A model generated the notes under the pieces. The model searched no databases, was not told the origin of the DNA, and saw only the letters and a list, made by a program, of their open reading frames with translations. From contig NW_024883093.1 in NCBI RefSeq assembly GCF_019059575.1, positions 74,544 through 138,543 on the forward strand: DNA of 64,000 nucleotides. Direction: 5' to 3'. How positions within the stretch are numbered: the stretch's first letter is position 1; every line of letters begins with the position of its first letter. Of this stretch, positions 11,839 to 60,469 are shown in pieces. Source of the DNA: Amphibalanus amphitrite. Taxonomy: Eukaryota > Arthropoda > Thecostraca > Balanomorpha > Balanidae. Both the position numbers and the translations under genes were made by a program.

Positions 11839-12713
11839 CCCTGTTAGTGGCAGGGGGGGGGGTTATCCACCCCTCAGGTTTTTCGAGAATATCTCCGAAA
11901 CTGCTGAAGCTACGATGCTGAAATTTTCTGACTTTTCCTAAAACTAAATTGGGCACATTCTCTGAAAATTTCAAGTTCATAACCTTACCAGGGGCGGCTC
12001 CAGAGCACTGGGAATTGGGGGTCCTATTCGTGAAGCGAGTCATTTGGGCGAAGATCACGATGCTGCACCAGTTTTACGAACAGTGAATGAAAGGTATCAT
12101 GTGATAACATATACAGTTATTGTGCATCCTCTTTTGACACATTTTTGCTATAATAGGCGGATCCAGGCGTCCAAAAAGGGGGGTTATGTTTTACCTCCCA
12201 ACATAGGTGCCCTGACACCGCCTATGCATGACCAATACAATTGTAGTCGTTCTCTCATAAGAAAATTGTAACATAACAAGACCATTACCACCCTTTTTAG
12301 AAACAGTACCAACAAAAACCTTATTTACTATACTTTTTGTGTACCCCCAATCTCAATGATCTGTATCCGCCTATGATTTTTGAAAATGCATATTTTTAGG
12401 ATCCATGTGAATTCCTGGTTCATTCTCTATCGATCGGCAAAAGTTGCGTTAAGATTGGTTCAGAAACCTGGCCGTGATAAACAGTCTAAAATGTATCTGC
12501 AATTTCCCGTTTTTACCCCCCTCTACCCCCCCCCCCCTATTGATATTTTTAATTTTTATTTTTTAGAAATGTAGATCACGTTGAACGAAATCGAATGCCG
12601 TTTGAATTTTGAAAATCGGCCCGTTAGATCTCGAGATATCAAGGGGGGGGGGGTCGTAAACAGCCCCCCCCTGCCACTAATAGGGGGTAGCCAGGAGCCT
12701 GCCACTAATAGGG
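11839..12713. mobile_element. TTAA-flanked element, GCCACTAA subfamily
   Basis: TTAA at 11835-11838 and 12714-12717; ends CCCTGTTAGTGGCAGGGG / CCCTGCCACTAATAGGG. A TTTTTCGAGAATATCTC block matches the family. The right end shows a duplicated terminus (GCCACTAATAGGG twice within 50 bp). Internal hAT-like fragments (AGGCGGATCCAGG near 12157) suggest later insertion. Confidence 0.82.
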
Positions 12714-12717
12714 TTAA

Positions 12718-13659
12718 CCCTCGCCCGTAAACGGCGATCTGCCACCTTCGCCCATGCAGGGGGGGGGTTGGTGCGACCCCCCCCCCCCCTTGGCGTTTGA
12801 AAACGGAGCGTCGTAGAGCTTAGCGGAAAAGACCAACGGATTGCTCTCGCCGAGATCTCGCGATTGGTGGTATATTTTTTGGTCCTAGGTTAACATTTGA
12901 CCTACTTTTGACCGGTCAAAGGTCAAATTTTCGGAAAAATAGACTTTTTTCAACTTTCGGCGGCGATTGCGGCAAAACGGTGGGAGATATCGACTTGAAA
13001 CCTTCACTATCGTGTTCCTTGATCAATTCTCTATCGTTTGGTATGTATTTCGTTTCCCTAGCTCTAAAAATGGCGCGTTGGGAGCGCCGGAAGTCGGCAA
13101 GGTCACAGTCGGCGGCAGAAATTCGAAAAATCAAAATTTAAATTTTTGAAACCTGATTGTATTTTTGGATTTGGGAGGTCCATTTGCTCCCTATAGACGC
13201 TAATACTGCTGCATATTCCCATTGAGGTGACAAGAATTAGCAAAATAGTGGTTCGGGCGCTTTTCAAAAATAGTACCGGACGCTGTTCCTCTTGTGACGT
13301 CATAGCTCCGTGACCTGACCTGACCCGGTCAAGTTTCTTATACCATATGATAGCCAATACTTGCCCCAACATGCATGGGAAGTTTCATCGCGATCCATCA
13401 ACCGATCCCCGTACCACCGGCAGGAAACCTCGGGCGTTGGCACTCAGTTTGTGAAAATCCGGCCGGAGGCTGTTCCATTTGTGACGTCATAACTCCGTGA
13501 CCTGACATGACCCGGTCAAATTTTTTTTATCAAAAGATGCGCAAGGTTTGCCCCATAAGGTACCCAAAATTTGGCGGCGCTGCGCGCCGCCGTTTTTGCA
13601 CTATATCCGAAAAACCTCAGGGGGGGTTGCACCAACCCCCCCCCCTACATGGGCGAGGG
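12718..13659. mobile_element. TTAA-flanked element sharing its left TTAA with the previous one
   Basis: TTAA at 12714-12717 and 13660-13663; ends CCCTCGCCCGTAAACGG and CCCCTACATGGGCGAGGG. Subterminal hairpins use GTTGGTGCGAC and GTTGCACCAAC. A GC palindrome lies at about 13572-13600. It sits back to back with the 11839-12713 element. Confidence 0.85.
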
Positions 13660-13663
13660 TTAA

Positions 13664-14173
13664 GACGTCATAGTTAAGTGACCTGACCTGAAAACGTGGT
13701 TGATGTCAAGTGATCCGGCTTGAATGAAATGTAAGGCATGTGAAATGTCAGCCTTCTATCATCAGTGTGCTTTGAGCTACCGCAAAAAAATACATGGTGG
13801 CGGCATCCACCCCTTCTTCTCGGCCGGCGAGGGTTAAACCTCGCTTCGAATTATTGCAGATAATGATGCGACCGAAAACAAAGCATTTATCTGTGTCTAG
13901 AACGGCCCCTGACTTGTTGGACAAGATCCCCAATCTTAATTCGCTAGATGGGAATAAAATACTCGGTATGTGATACATATAGTTATACCTCTCGATTTGC
14001 CCTCGCGCTAAGTCTATTCTAATCATCACTGTCGTTTTTTTATCCGAGGTGATGTCGCCGCTAAACGAGTTGTGTTGTTTGCTTGTTTGCGTTGAATGGC
14101 CATTACGGATTATTGAAGGATTATGATAAAATAGGAATGAGGCAAGGGAGGATATGCACTGCAGGTGTTTGAT
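13664..14173. other. No gene seen
   Basis: GGCGAGGGTTAAACC at about 13838 looks like a solo terminus of the TTAA family, without a partner. Nothing else. Confidence 0.4.
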
Positions 14174-14439
14174 TTAGATCACAAAGGCATCATTTCCGGC
14201 ATCGTGCAGAGTCATTATCTTCCCCTCCTCTGCACTGCGGCATCTCTGCGCCCCACACACGGCGTCCCCACTCCTCGGCCGGCCGCCGCCAACTGACCCA
14301 CTCGCCGGGCGCCGCGACCTGACCCGTGTCGCTGACGCGGCCTGCGCAATAGAGTCGGGGCTGGAATCCGGGGGTTCGGCCGGCCGGCCGCCTCTGGAGC
14401 GGGGGACTTTTTTAGTAGACCTACTGTACACCACATGCA

Positions 14440-14800
14440 CTCCCCCACTGTCGCTGACTGTTGCAAATTGTCGATAACTGTCCCCAACTGTCGCCAACTG
14501 TCGCTGACTGTCTATAGCTGTCGAGTGTCGCTGACTGTCTATAGCTGTCGCTAGCTGTCGCCAAGTGTCGCTGACTATCGCCGACTGTCTATAGCTGTCG
14601 CCAACTGTCCCCTTCTGTCCCCTACTGTCGCTAACTGCTGCCTGCTATCTATAACTGTCCCCTACTGTCCCCTACTGTCGCCAACTGTCACTGACTATCT
14701 ACGAGTATAGCTGTTCCCTTTTGTCACCGACTGTCTATAATTGTCCCTGACTGTCGCTAACTGTCCCCTTCTGTCGCCTACTGTCGCCGATCGTCATGTG
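14440..14800. repeat. Degenerate CTGTCGCTGA minisatellite (second array)
   Basis: Over thirty units of ACTGTCGCTAACTGTCCCCT type with CTATAGCTGT variants. It lies next to GTAGACCTACTGTACACCAC, an inverted match of the boundary at 9012. Confidence 0.8.
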
Positions 14801-14939
14801 CCGTCGCGTGTCCCGTACACGCGGCGACGACTGTGTTACTTTCGCCGCCGATGCCCCACCAACAACATTCTCCGTCGGGCCGGCGGCGCCTCCCAAACCG
14901 GTCCGGAGGCATTCGCCCAACGCTCCACCCACCAATACA

Positions 14940-15340
14940 TGCCCATGGCGGCAGTGCAAACGTGCACAGTGCACAGTGGACGGCGCACAGTGGGTAATGT
15001 GCTGTGGAATAGGGGTCAGAGTGCACAGTGGACGGTGGAGCATTCAAGGTAGAGCTTGGACACGGGATAGCATACTTTTCTTTAGACAGCGCACAGTGTA
15101 GGTATGGTACACAATACACAGTAAGCTATTGGCAATGCACACTGCAGAATGGATTAGACGGTGCACAATGGACAATCTTTTGCATTGTGCAGTAATTGAG
15201 GCAGTACAGAATAAACAATAAACCGTGGACGATATACAATACACAGTAAGCAGTTACAATGCACCATCAACCCTGAATAGTGCTTACCTAATGGACAGTT
15301 TGCATTGCAGATGGACTAGACATTACAGTTGACAATGCAC
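14940..15340. repeat. Degenerate GTGCACAGTGGA / ATACACAGTAAGC repeats
   Basis: Words such as GTGCACAGTGGACGG (about 14967, 15020) and CAATACACAGTAAGC (about 15110, 15237) recur irregularly. Low-complexity; no coding support. Confidence 0.6.
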
Positions 15341-15372
15341 GCGAAATGCGAATAGTTAAACAGTAATAGGTA

Positions 15373-16320
15373 GGGGAGAGTGGGGCACATTCGTGCAAAA
15401 AATGGATAAACCCATATATCTGTTCTTTGGTTAGTGCAATGGCAAAATTGTTGATTGTAGTATGGAAAGGAACTATTGCAGATAGTTTTCCTCTTTAAAA
15501 GTTATCCTCTAAAATTATTGCTTCCATTAGAAAAAATGACTTTTAATAACTCTGAACAATTGCACGAAACTGCCCCACCTATGGGGCACATTCGTTCAAG
15601 AGGTGGGGCACTTCCGTTCACCCTGCAAAGTTCGAGAAATTACCGGGCATTACCAGAAATTTACCAAAGGAAATTGGCAGGGGGTCATTTCACTTGATTC
15701 CTTTCGACAAGAATGCATTGCACAACATATGTAGAAAGAATGGGCTGGCCAACAAGAATGTGCAAACTGCCGGCCTCCGTGACCTCGCCAAGTTCGCGTG
15801 AATTGCTCGTCACGACGTCGCAAGCAGTCGAGACTGAGTCAGGCGAGCGTCATTAGAGAAACCTACTACAGATAAAGTCATAAATCGCAAAAACTAAAAA
15901 AAAAAATATGCACGAATGTGCCCCCAGGCAGTGCGTACACGAACCTGCCCCACAACGCTATTAGTAATATATTTCAAAATTTCTTTTTGAAAAAATGACA
16001 CTTTTTCAACAAACAAGTTTGCAGCAGTTCCGTGAATAGAGTGAGCTTCTTCACCCCCAATTTTGAAAAGCTGAACCACATTTCCGAGTCAGGATCACGA
16101 AAATGGATAATATGAGAAAAGTTTGGAAAGCTCACGAATATTACAAATTTGCGTTTTTATCAAGCATGACAGCAGGTACAGTGTTGTCTTCTACGGTGAA
16201 CGAAGGGCGGCAATGATAGACATATTTCCATAATTTACCTTGAGCTCGTGCAGTCACTCGTGTTCCCATAAACTGCTGAAAACGAATGTGCCCCATGCAC
16301 GAATGTGCCCCACTCTCCCC
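15373..16320. mobile_element. TA-flanked DNA transposon remnant, 948 bp
   Basis: Ends GGGGAGAGTGGGGCACATTC and GAATGTGCCCCACTCTCCCC are perfect inverted repeats, flanked by TA at 15371-15372 and 16321-16322. Variants of GGGGCACATTCGTGC recur inside (about 15590, 15910, 16280). The terminus resembles GGGGAGACTGGGGC ends I recall from ISL2EU/IS4EU-type elements; that assignment is tentative. No transposase seen. Confidence 0.82.
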
Positions 16321-16718
16321 TACTATAGCGAACATTTCCAATGCGTATAGTTGACACTAGATGGGCCACAATGCCAGCGGACACCGTTGCCCCAGAGTTC
16401 GGATTAACTAGGCCTGAGGATAAAGGAGAAGCAGTCTGGTCAAAACCAGAGATGATGAAAAAGTAATGATCAATCTTCAGGTTTTTTCCACCTGACATTT
16501 CCTGAACCAATGGTAAAATCTCGTTTACAAAGATAACCTACTCGGGTGCCAATATCAAAGAATGTTGATGCAATATAATATCCATCATGATACAAACGAT
16601 CACTACCTCAGTCCTTTCAGCTTCCAGACAGCAGAATCGGCAAAAAGTAACCTTTTCACTCCTATTTCCATCGCTAGATGTCACTAGTTTAACACTATTT
16701 TTCCTGTTCTGCCGCCAG

Positions 16719-53477
<36,759 letters not shown>

Positions 53478-56400
53478 AGTTCTCAGTTCTCGTTGCGAAA
53501 ATACGCCATTATCCACGGGTGCGCTCCCTTTGTTTAGGAGCTTTTTGTTTTGTTTTATGGCTCCGTTGCCTCGAACGGAACCGGTGATCTTATGTGTTAA
53601 CTGTAGACATGTCAGCTATGTGCTAGTGATTTCGTGTCTTCTGGGAAGTTATGTTGTTAAGTTCAGACCGCTGGTGACTGCCTCAATGCTTGTACTGCCT
53701 CTGCGAAGCCTGCGTTTGGCTTTGTTCCTCCTTTCGTTTGAAGTCTCTTTGCAAGTAGCAAAGAAGCACTAATGCAATGTTTGCAAGTGTGGCCTGCCTA
53801 AAGAGCTTTGCTCCCTTGGCTTCCTGTCACCTATTTATTACTTTCCTTTCCTTAACACGCTGTATTTTTGTATAAAGCCTGCAACTGATCTGTGTTTGAA
53901 ATGGCGGAATGATTAGGAGAACGAGCGACTGAGACGTCAAACTGTAGAGGCAAATGATGGGATTTCTAGTGGCCATTTTGATGAGCATAAAATACTAGAA
54001 AAGAAGTTGACACGATGATACTACATGAGACGCTTTAGCACACGACGAAGTATACAACAGACTATTGCAGCAGCCAGCAACAATACGATTTGTTCATAGA
54101 CCACAAGAATCAGCTCCGAAAGTGCGAATGTAGCCAGGAGCTGATACCAGCACTTCAGTTGACAGATACCGCTTCAACGATAAGCACGTCAGTCACATGG
54201 CACTTGGAGCGTAAAAGTCGTAAACGGCGTTTCAAACCACTCGCGCTTCATCACCGGCTTACCGATGCGGCGCTGGGACCACTGGAACTACTTCAAAGCG
54301 GGCGTAATATGACGATGGCGCCGCACACCGACAAATAAACGAGCCACAACGTTTTTAAATTTATGCAGAAACTCCTTCTCGAGAGAGAGTGTCACCTGCG
54401 ATGGTCCGGCCGAAGCCAGTAGATAAAGTGAGCGACACAAAATTCACGTAACATTACATAAAACATTGAGTGCATTAGTTCATGGTGGGGAATGTGTTAC
54501 AGTTACTGCATAAAAACGGCTGATGGAATCATGAGCACTAGGGTATACTTTTAATTCATACATGAACATTACTACATGCGCTTGCTCTAAAGCTGAAAAT
54601 ACAACAATAAAATCGGCTACAGCCTTCATTATCAAAGGTCGCCTCGATGCAGTAGTTACAGACCTACCCACAGAGACAGTTTAGAACGGAGAGATGCATA
54701 AGTACCTCCTCAGAATAAAAAAGAAAAAAAAACGGCACAAAATGCGGTGCGACGTAGCGAGAAACGGCAAATGACGGCGTGTTCTCAACAAATTATGCCC
54801 TAAGTACCTACGCTACTATTTTTTTTCGCAGAGCTCATGAAACGACGTCACCAGAGATCATCGAAGCTCAAACTATGTGGTTCGGGGTTCCAAAGCGATG
54901 CCAACAATAGCCTTAGCCAAGAGGGAAATTAAAAATGAGCCAATGGCTCAATTCAAGGTTCAAATATTGCGAACTACTTGGTGCAATTAAAGGCGATGGC
55001 GTGACCAGAATGGGTTATGTTGCACAGTTCATTATTTAGTAGGTATAACCCCGCCCGTGGCCCACGCAAGAGCGGCGCCTCGATAGTAACATATCGATGC
55101 GGGGATGGGAGGGGGAGGGGAGTGGGGCGTAAACAGGTAATTACACGCTCTAATTTGGCTCCAGGGCTATGTACGCTCGTACATACTGCGTAGCAACCAA
55201 GCACTTTTTATACAGCATCATACAACATCTTTAGAATTTTATTCCATTTCGTAGCGAATGCCCGGAAAATACACGGTGTAAAAAATAGGGCGATAAAATA
55301 GTTCATTATTTTCCCATGCTTTCTTATTCATTTTTTTTTTAAGCTCGCACCGCACGGCTTCTTAGCCCACGCTAGTTGAAAACTTCGCCGACAGATGGCG
55401 GGGCGTGTAGCGCCTGCATCTATACTGTACCGCCGTACCTGCGCGCTGCGCGGCGCAGCCTACCTATCAGTATCAGTCACGGCAAAGCGGACGGGGAGGG
55501 ACAGTCCGCTCTGCCGTGTTGCTCTTCTAGAGTGGTGATGCTTACAATCGAGCATCCCCCACATCGAGGTGCGGAGGGAGGGGGCGGGGTAACGCAGCTC
55601 CTGGTCCGCGTGTAGCGGCATTCGGTTATCGGCGTTTGAAAATGCATCAAACATCATTGCTGTAGCAGGTACAGTCCACAGCAGAAGTAATGTGTGGTTT
55701 CAGTCATGGGTATGTTCTGCTTCTGAAGCCTAGGAACGATTAGCCAGACTGCAACGAGACTTTAAATGTAGCTTACATGTATCTTCACCCTTGCAGCTAC
55801 AACTTTATCTATTGACATCTTCTTTTCAATCTCGCATTTAAAAATCGTCGGTTAAAGCCATCCGTTGAGATTGGTAAAACCACACATTACTTTAGCGGTG
55901 GGCTGTACATACTTTGAGCATTATCTAGGTCAGGTAAAATTAACGCCACACGATCGGGTTGCTCTGTAAGAAAGGTTCACGAGGTCACTAAAGTGACGCC
56001 ATTTATCTGTTTCAGAGTCGTGACAGACGACAGATGAGCATCATGAAAACAAGAAGGCGATTTTGTAAATGCAAACTCAATCAGCAGTTCGTGACAGCTT
56101 GTGCATAGTTATTCGGTTTGACTCAAGCTGATATCAGTTTGTCTGAACAGCTCAGCATTAGAGAAAGGCCAGTTTGTCTTTTTTCTTTGCATCGTGTAAT
56201 CACACGCAGGAAATTTCGATAAAATTCATGAAAAGTTGCAGTGTTGCGCGCTACTCACGTGTTGTGTGTTTGTTTCGTTCTGTTCTGATGTATGTGAGAT
56301 TGGACGTATGTATGTTCGCATATATATGACTGTAAGTTGTGCCAAAGGCAGCACTGAGCACCGATAACAAACTGCTGTTATGTTCCGAAAGGCGAAAATT

Positions 56401-56650
56401 TTGCACTGCTTCGACTTTTTAACGGGTGTGATCATGCATATATCCTACCTGTTCGGACTGTTAGTTTAATGAACATAAACAAGTAAACTCGAATTGCAGC
56501 ATTAAGTTATACCCGTACTGCTCTGTTTGGGGGGTATTTTCCAATAAACGAAATTGTTCAGCTCTGTTCTCAGCTCATTGAACCTGTTGACGTTAAAAAG
56601 ATGCCAGCGCAAGCTTATTGCATTGCAATAATTTGGTAAATGGCGGTGAA
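53478..56650. other. Gene 1 3' UTR and intergenic DNA
   Basis: Stop codons in all frames. GACAGATGGCGGGGCG at about 55390 resembles ATAGATGGCAGGGCGG at 39794, each followed about 40 bp later by ACTGTACCGC, so a short dispersed repeat is present. No further gene. Confidence 0.5.
54334..54339 (+). terminator. Candidate polyadenylation signal for gene 1
   Basis: AATAAA 857 nt after the gene 1 stop, the first clear match I noticed downstream. It is followed by a T-rich stretch only further on, so weakly supported. Confidence 0.3.
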
Positions 56651-57470
56651 ATATAGCCGCATGTGGCTATTGTACGCATATCAATGTTGGAAATGCTTGA
56701 AATGCACGGGGCGCCACTACGCAAGTCGAGAGTAGAAGCTCACACTTACCTACAGGCAGTTCGAATGCGCCTTCTCGACTTTTGGCACGCGGCACGAATG
56801 TCTCTCTCATAATAAGCAGTGGATACCAACGACATTTTCAGTTCTCTCTTATTTTAAACGTGACGGAAAACGTAAAGCTATCCTCCGCCTTTGACAAGAG
56901 TTACTTGCAGTCGCAAAAACAAAGGGATATTTATCCAATGCCCCCGCCACCAAAGTGCGACGGTTAACCATACATGCGTAGCCTGTCCACCGACTAAGAT
57001 CCATCTCAGCGAAGGTACGCAAGCAAAGGTAACCGACGGAGCCGCATATGGCTGTTGTACGCATATCAATGTTGGAAATGCTTGAAAAAAAGAAAATCCT
57101 TCTTATTGTAATTGCCACACCATTTGGTAAGCCCGGCTTTCTGCACGGGGCGCCGAGGGACGAGAGTAGAACCTCACACTTACCTATAGGCAGGTCGGAT
57201 GCGCTTTCTCGAATTTTCACAAATTTGTCTCTCATAATAAGTAGCGGATACCAACAGTTTTCAGTTCTCTCTTATTTTAAACCTGACAGAAAACGTAACG
57301 CTATCCGGCGCCTTTGACAGGAGTTACTTGCAGTCGCAAAAACAAAGGGATATTTATCCAATGCCCCCACCACCAAAGTGCGACGGTTAACCATACATGC
57401 GTAGCCTGTCCACCGACTAAGATCCATCTCAGCGAAGGTACGCAAGCAAAGGTAACCGACGGAGACATGT
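56651..57470 (+). repeat. Tandem duplication at the 5' edge of gene 2 (period about 390-425 bp)
   Basis: The block from 56888 to about 57045 recurs at 57311-57470 with about two substitutions in 160 nt. Upstream parts are also repeated (gtacgcatatcaatgttgga at about 56674 and 57057; caagagttacttgcag-type sequence in both) but diverge more and differ by a ~50-bp indel. Copy 2 continues into the gene 2 frame; copy 1 runs straight into the start of copy 2. The duplicated stretch is open on both strands, so coding status cannot be judged from openness alone. Confidence 0.85.
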
Positions 57471-58813
57471 GTCAACCACCGACGAGTGGCAATACGCCGT
57501 CAGATCACCATCCCCTCCCGCTGCTGGCGGATGTGGCGGAGCGACCGGGAGGAGAGCTCATCAGGTCACGGTTTCTGGACCACAACGGAACACAGATCTG
57601 CAGGGGACATATTTGTCAAGGATTTTGCTGGGAGTTGCCGGTAAGTGAAGAGGGAGTGGCCGAGTGTGTGGGCAGAGACACGTTCCTACAGCCCCCTAAG
57701 ATGAAGTTACTCGGTCACGGTCAGCTATCTGAAGACTCTAGCTCGCGATCTGTCCAGACGCCTTCTCAGTCACCATCTTACACGCCTACGGAGAAAAGTT
57801 TCTCCCCTCTGCACTCCTCCCCTACGCTACAGACTCTCGTCAATTCAGCGCCTAACACCAGCCTAACTGCCTCCGCTCCAACCTTGGAAACATATCTCCT
57901 CCCACAGAACGTCTTCTCGGCTGGGTCACTCTCCTTGGACCCTCTCACTCCCAGTCAGCGCTATCTAGCGCTGGTCGTCATCGCCATCATCCTTGCCAGC
58001 GTCTTAGGCAGCGTGTTCTTCCAGCGAGCGATGCGCCGCTGCCGGGCTATCCCCACAGTCTTCAACTGCCTGCTGCTTCTGCGGTCTCGGGTGCTGCAGG
58101 TGAATCTCGTCATAGAGCTGGCGATCATGCTCCAGCTACTGCTGCCGCCACTGCGGCTGCATTGGTTACTTTGCGGCTTCTTCAATGGCTTTAGCGGTGT
58201 GTTGGCCTTCACGATCACCTACCTGACCTGTTGGCTGGGTCTGGTTCGTTTACTTCTCCTGGCTGTGGCTCGCTGGGCTCCGCGACACGCCTGGAAGCTC
58301 ACCAGTGGAGTCGTCTACGTCATCATTGGGCTGATCTATGTCGCGTCGGTCTACATCTTCGCTAGCCTGCTGCAGCCGGGCGTGCCCTTCCTCATCTGTG
58401 TCGGCCTACCGGTGGACAAGCGTCCCAGTCCCAACACCACCGCTGTGGGAGTCCTGCTGCTCATCTCCACAGCGGCCAACACGCTGCTCCTCTACGCCGA
58501 CGCCACGCTGCCGCCGGCGCCGCCGCGCCACCGCAACGTCATCTCTGCGCGCTGTTTCGCGGTGCTGACGCTGTGCGAGCAGCTGCTGATCCTTCTGTGG
58601 GCCCCAGCCTCAGCGCTGACGGCTGGGGTGACGCGCTCGCTGCTGACACGGGTGCTGATGATCGGTCAGGCCGGTCTGATGGACACGGTGGGGCTGGCGC
58701 TGATCTCTCCGCAGCTGAGGCTGGCTCTGCTCGGAGGACGGCGGACCAGGCCGCGCTGTAAGCGCGCGAAGAAGGTGGCGCCAGTGCCCATCATACGGCT
58801 GGAGCTCATCTGA
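57314..58813 (+). CDS. Gene 2: atypical seven-transmembrane protein with Cys-containing ectodomain (5' end uncertain)
   Basis: The open frame runs 499 codons to TGA at 58811-58813. Codon 1 is TTG, so the real start is elsewhere. Either an upstream exon splices in (AGs at 57319-57320 or 57332-57333), or translation begins at ATG 57464, which would lack a signal peptide. Residues 1-215 carry about ten Cys, likely N-glycosylation sites (NHT, NGT, NTS) and a Ser/Thr/Pro stalk. Seven hydrophobic segments follow at about 217-237, 258-280, 286-318, 328-352, 376-396, 411-438 and 444-467, then a basic tail (RRTRPRCKRAKK). There is no DRY after segment 3 and no NPxxY in segment 7, so it is not an ordinary rhodopsin-class GPCR. 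CPPTKI followed by alternating residues faintly recalls the start of an HYR module. The 7TM region has no introns and is strongly GC-biased, which supports real coding. Confidence 0.7.
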   Translation: MTGVTCSRKNKGIFIQCPHHQSATVNHTCVACPPTKIHLSEGTQAKVTDGDMCQPPTSGNTPSDHHPLPLLADVAERPGGELIRSRFLDHNGTQICRGHICQGFCWELPVSEEGVAECVGRDTFLQPPKMKLLGHGQLSEDSSSRSVQTPSQSPSYTPTEKSFSPLHSSPTLQTLVNSAPNTSLTASAPTLETYLLPQNVFSAGSLSLDPLTPSQRYLALVVIAIILASVLGSVFFQRAMRRCRAIPTVFNCLLLLRSRVLQVNLVIELAIMLQLLLPPLRLHWLLCGFFNGFSGVLAFTITYLTCWLGLVRLLLLAVARWAPRHAWKLTSGVVYVIIGLIYVASVYIFASLLQPGVPFLICVGLPVDKRPSPNTTAVGVLLLISTAANTLLLYADATLPPAPPRHRNVISARCFAVLTLCEQLLILLWAPASALTAGVTRSLLTRVLMIGQAGLMDTVGLALISPQLRLALLGGRRTRPRCKRAKKVAPVPIIRLELI

Positions 58814-58883
58814 AATATCGGACATCCGGGCCACATACTTTTGTCTGTCGGTCTGTCTGTCGGTCTGTCTGTCTGTTTGCATG

Positions 58884-59114
<231 letters not shown>

Positions 59115-59346
59115 TCTCAGTGATAAATAAGGAATGTTTTGTTGGCTGTAATGTCGAATATCTACCTCATAGTCGGAGAGCGTGGTTGGATCAAAAAAGA
59201 AATAAACGTTGTGCGCCTGAATTTTGAAGACTTCGCAGGCTGTATGTCGTGCTCTAATCGTGTTGGTGTGATGCTGTTACGTCTTTAGGCATTCGTTATT
59301 TTCAGAGATGCTGTGTCTAGTTACTATTTCTAAATGATGATACATG

Positions 59347-59352
59347 AATAAA
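59347..59352 (+). terminator. Candidate polyadenylation signal for gene 2
   Basis: AATAAA about 530 nt after the stop, followed by GT/T-rich sequence (TGTTATATTTG, about 59390). An earlier AATAAA at 59201 is an alternative. Confidence 0.35.
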
Positions 59353-60274
59353 TGGGCTTTGAATTGAGCGACCACTTTTCGATAACGACGTGTTATATTT
59401 GAACCTTTGTTGCTCTATATCTTCTATTGTATTTTTTGTATATCTATATCTTTTTTATTAACAAATTATTCGGAGTATCTGAACACGTTAGACCAGGAAT
59501 GATGCTAGCAACCGTGCCCTACCATGTCATTGGTCGCTGGTCAGAGTCGCTGAGCAGTTTTTCTGATTGGTGCCAGTCCCTTTTGAATTTGGATTTCTTT
59601 AGGGAGGGGTATGTGTTGGCCCGACAATTCGTTTTTAGAAAGTGTCCGCTTGCAACTACGGTCTTGATGCGCAAGACGTGACCATCTCGGATAACCTTAT
59701 TCCTATTGCATCCCGCTGAAATAGTCATAGGGTGTGTCTGGGAAGTGCCAGGCCGCCTAACTAACAACTTGTCCTTGCATGTTCCTAGCTGTACGTGCGA
59801 GCATGGGAGCGGGATACACCTTGTACGTTGAACAATCTACACAGTACACACACATATAACAAGGTTATATTGAACCCACTTCTAACGTTCCGTCGTCTCA
59901 TATCAAAATAGCCATCTAATCTAGCAGCCTGGAGCATTCTAAGAAGTAAGCTTCGTTTGATTATCCGTCAATAACCATAATGGAGACGTGGAGGTGCAAT
60001 CACATGAAAATAAACAAATAATCCTGAGCATGCAATAGCCGATATATGTCGGAGGAATTTGTTTAATCATGAGAGTGGACTGCGCAGATGATGATTGCTC
60101 CACTCTGAAAAGCATCCTTTTCCGTATCACGCATGGCTACGCTGATGATGCGTGACGCACGGCAGCTGGAGCTCGTCGATTAATATTAAAGCATTATCTT
60201 TTTCCATCCATAGTATTTCCCTGATGCTAAAAAGCTAGGAGGTGACCCGAAAACAATAATAGCTTAAATAGCTC

Positions 60275-60469
60275 TGAGGCCAGTTTTACCAACAGAAAAA
60301 TAGCAGCCTGCTGACATTTTTTGCTCAAAGACCGCTTCACATACAGGGCGTAAACGGTAAAGCCCTATTCGCGTACGTGCTTATCTCATTTACGCTCCAT
60401 ATGTGAAGCGATCTTTAGGTAAAAAATTCCGGCAGGCGGCTATTTTTCTGTTGGTAAAACTGACCTCAG
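60275..60469. repeat. 195-bp palindromic MITE-like element
   Basis: Arms TCAGTTTTACCAACAGAAAA match as inverted repeats for ~37 bp and continue with lower similarity through CGCTTCACAT / ATGTGAAGCG to the centre. Confidence 0.82.

Noticed and set aside
13838-13860. Another TTAA-family end (GGCGAGGGTTAAACC)
   Set aside because: No inverted partner or hairpin nearby; too short to call.
14735-15119. Several overlapping ~100-codon frames on both strands
   Set aside because: Open in both directions because of minisatellite composition; no conserved motif.
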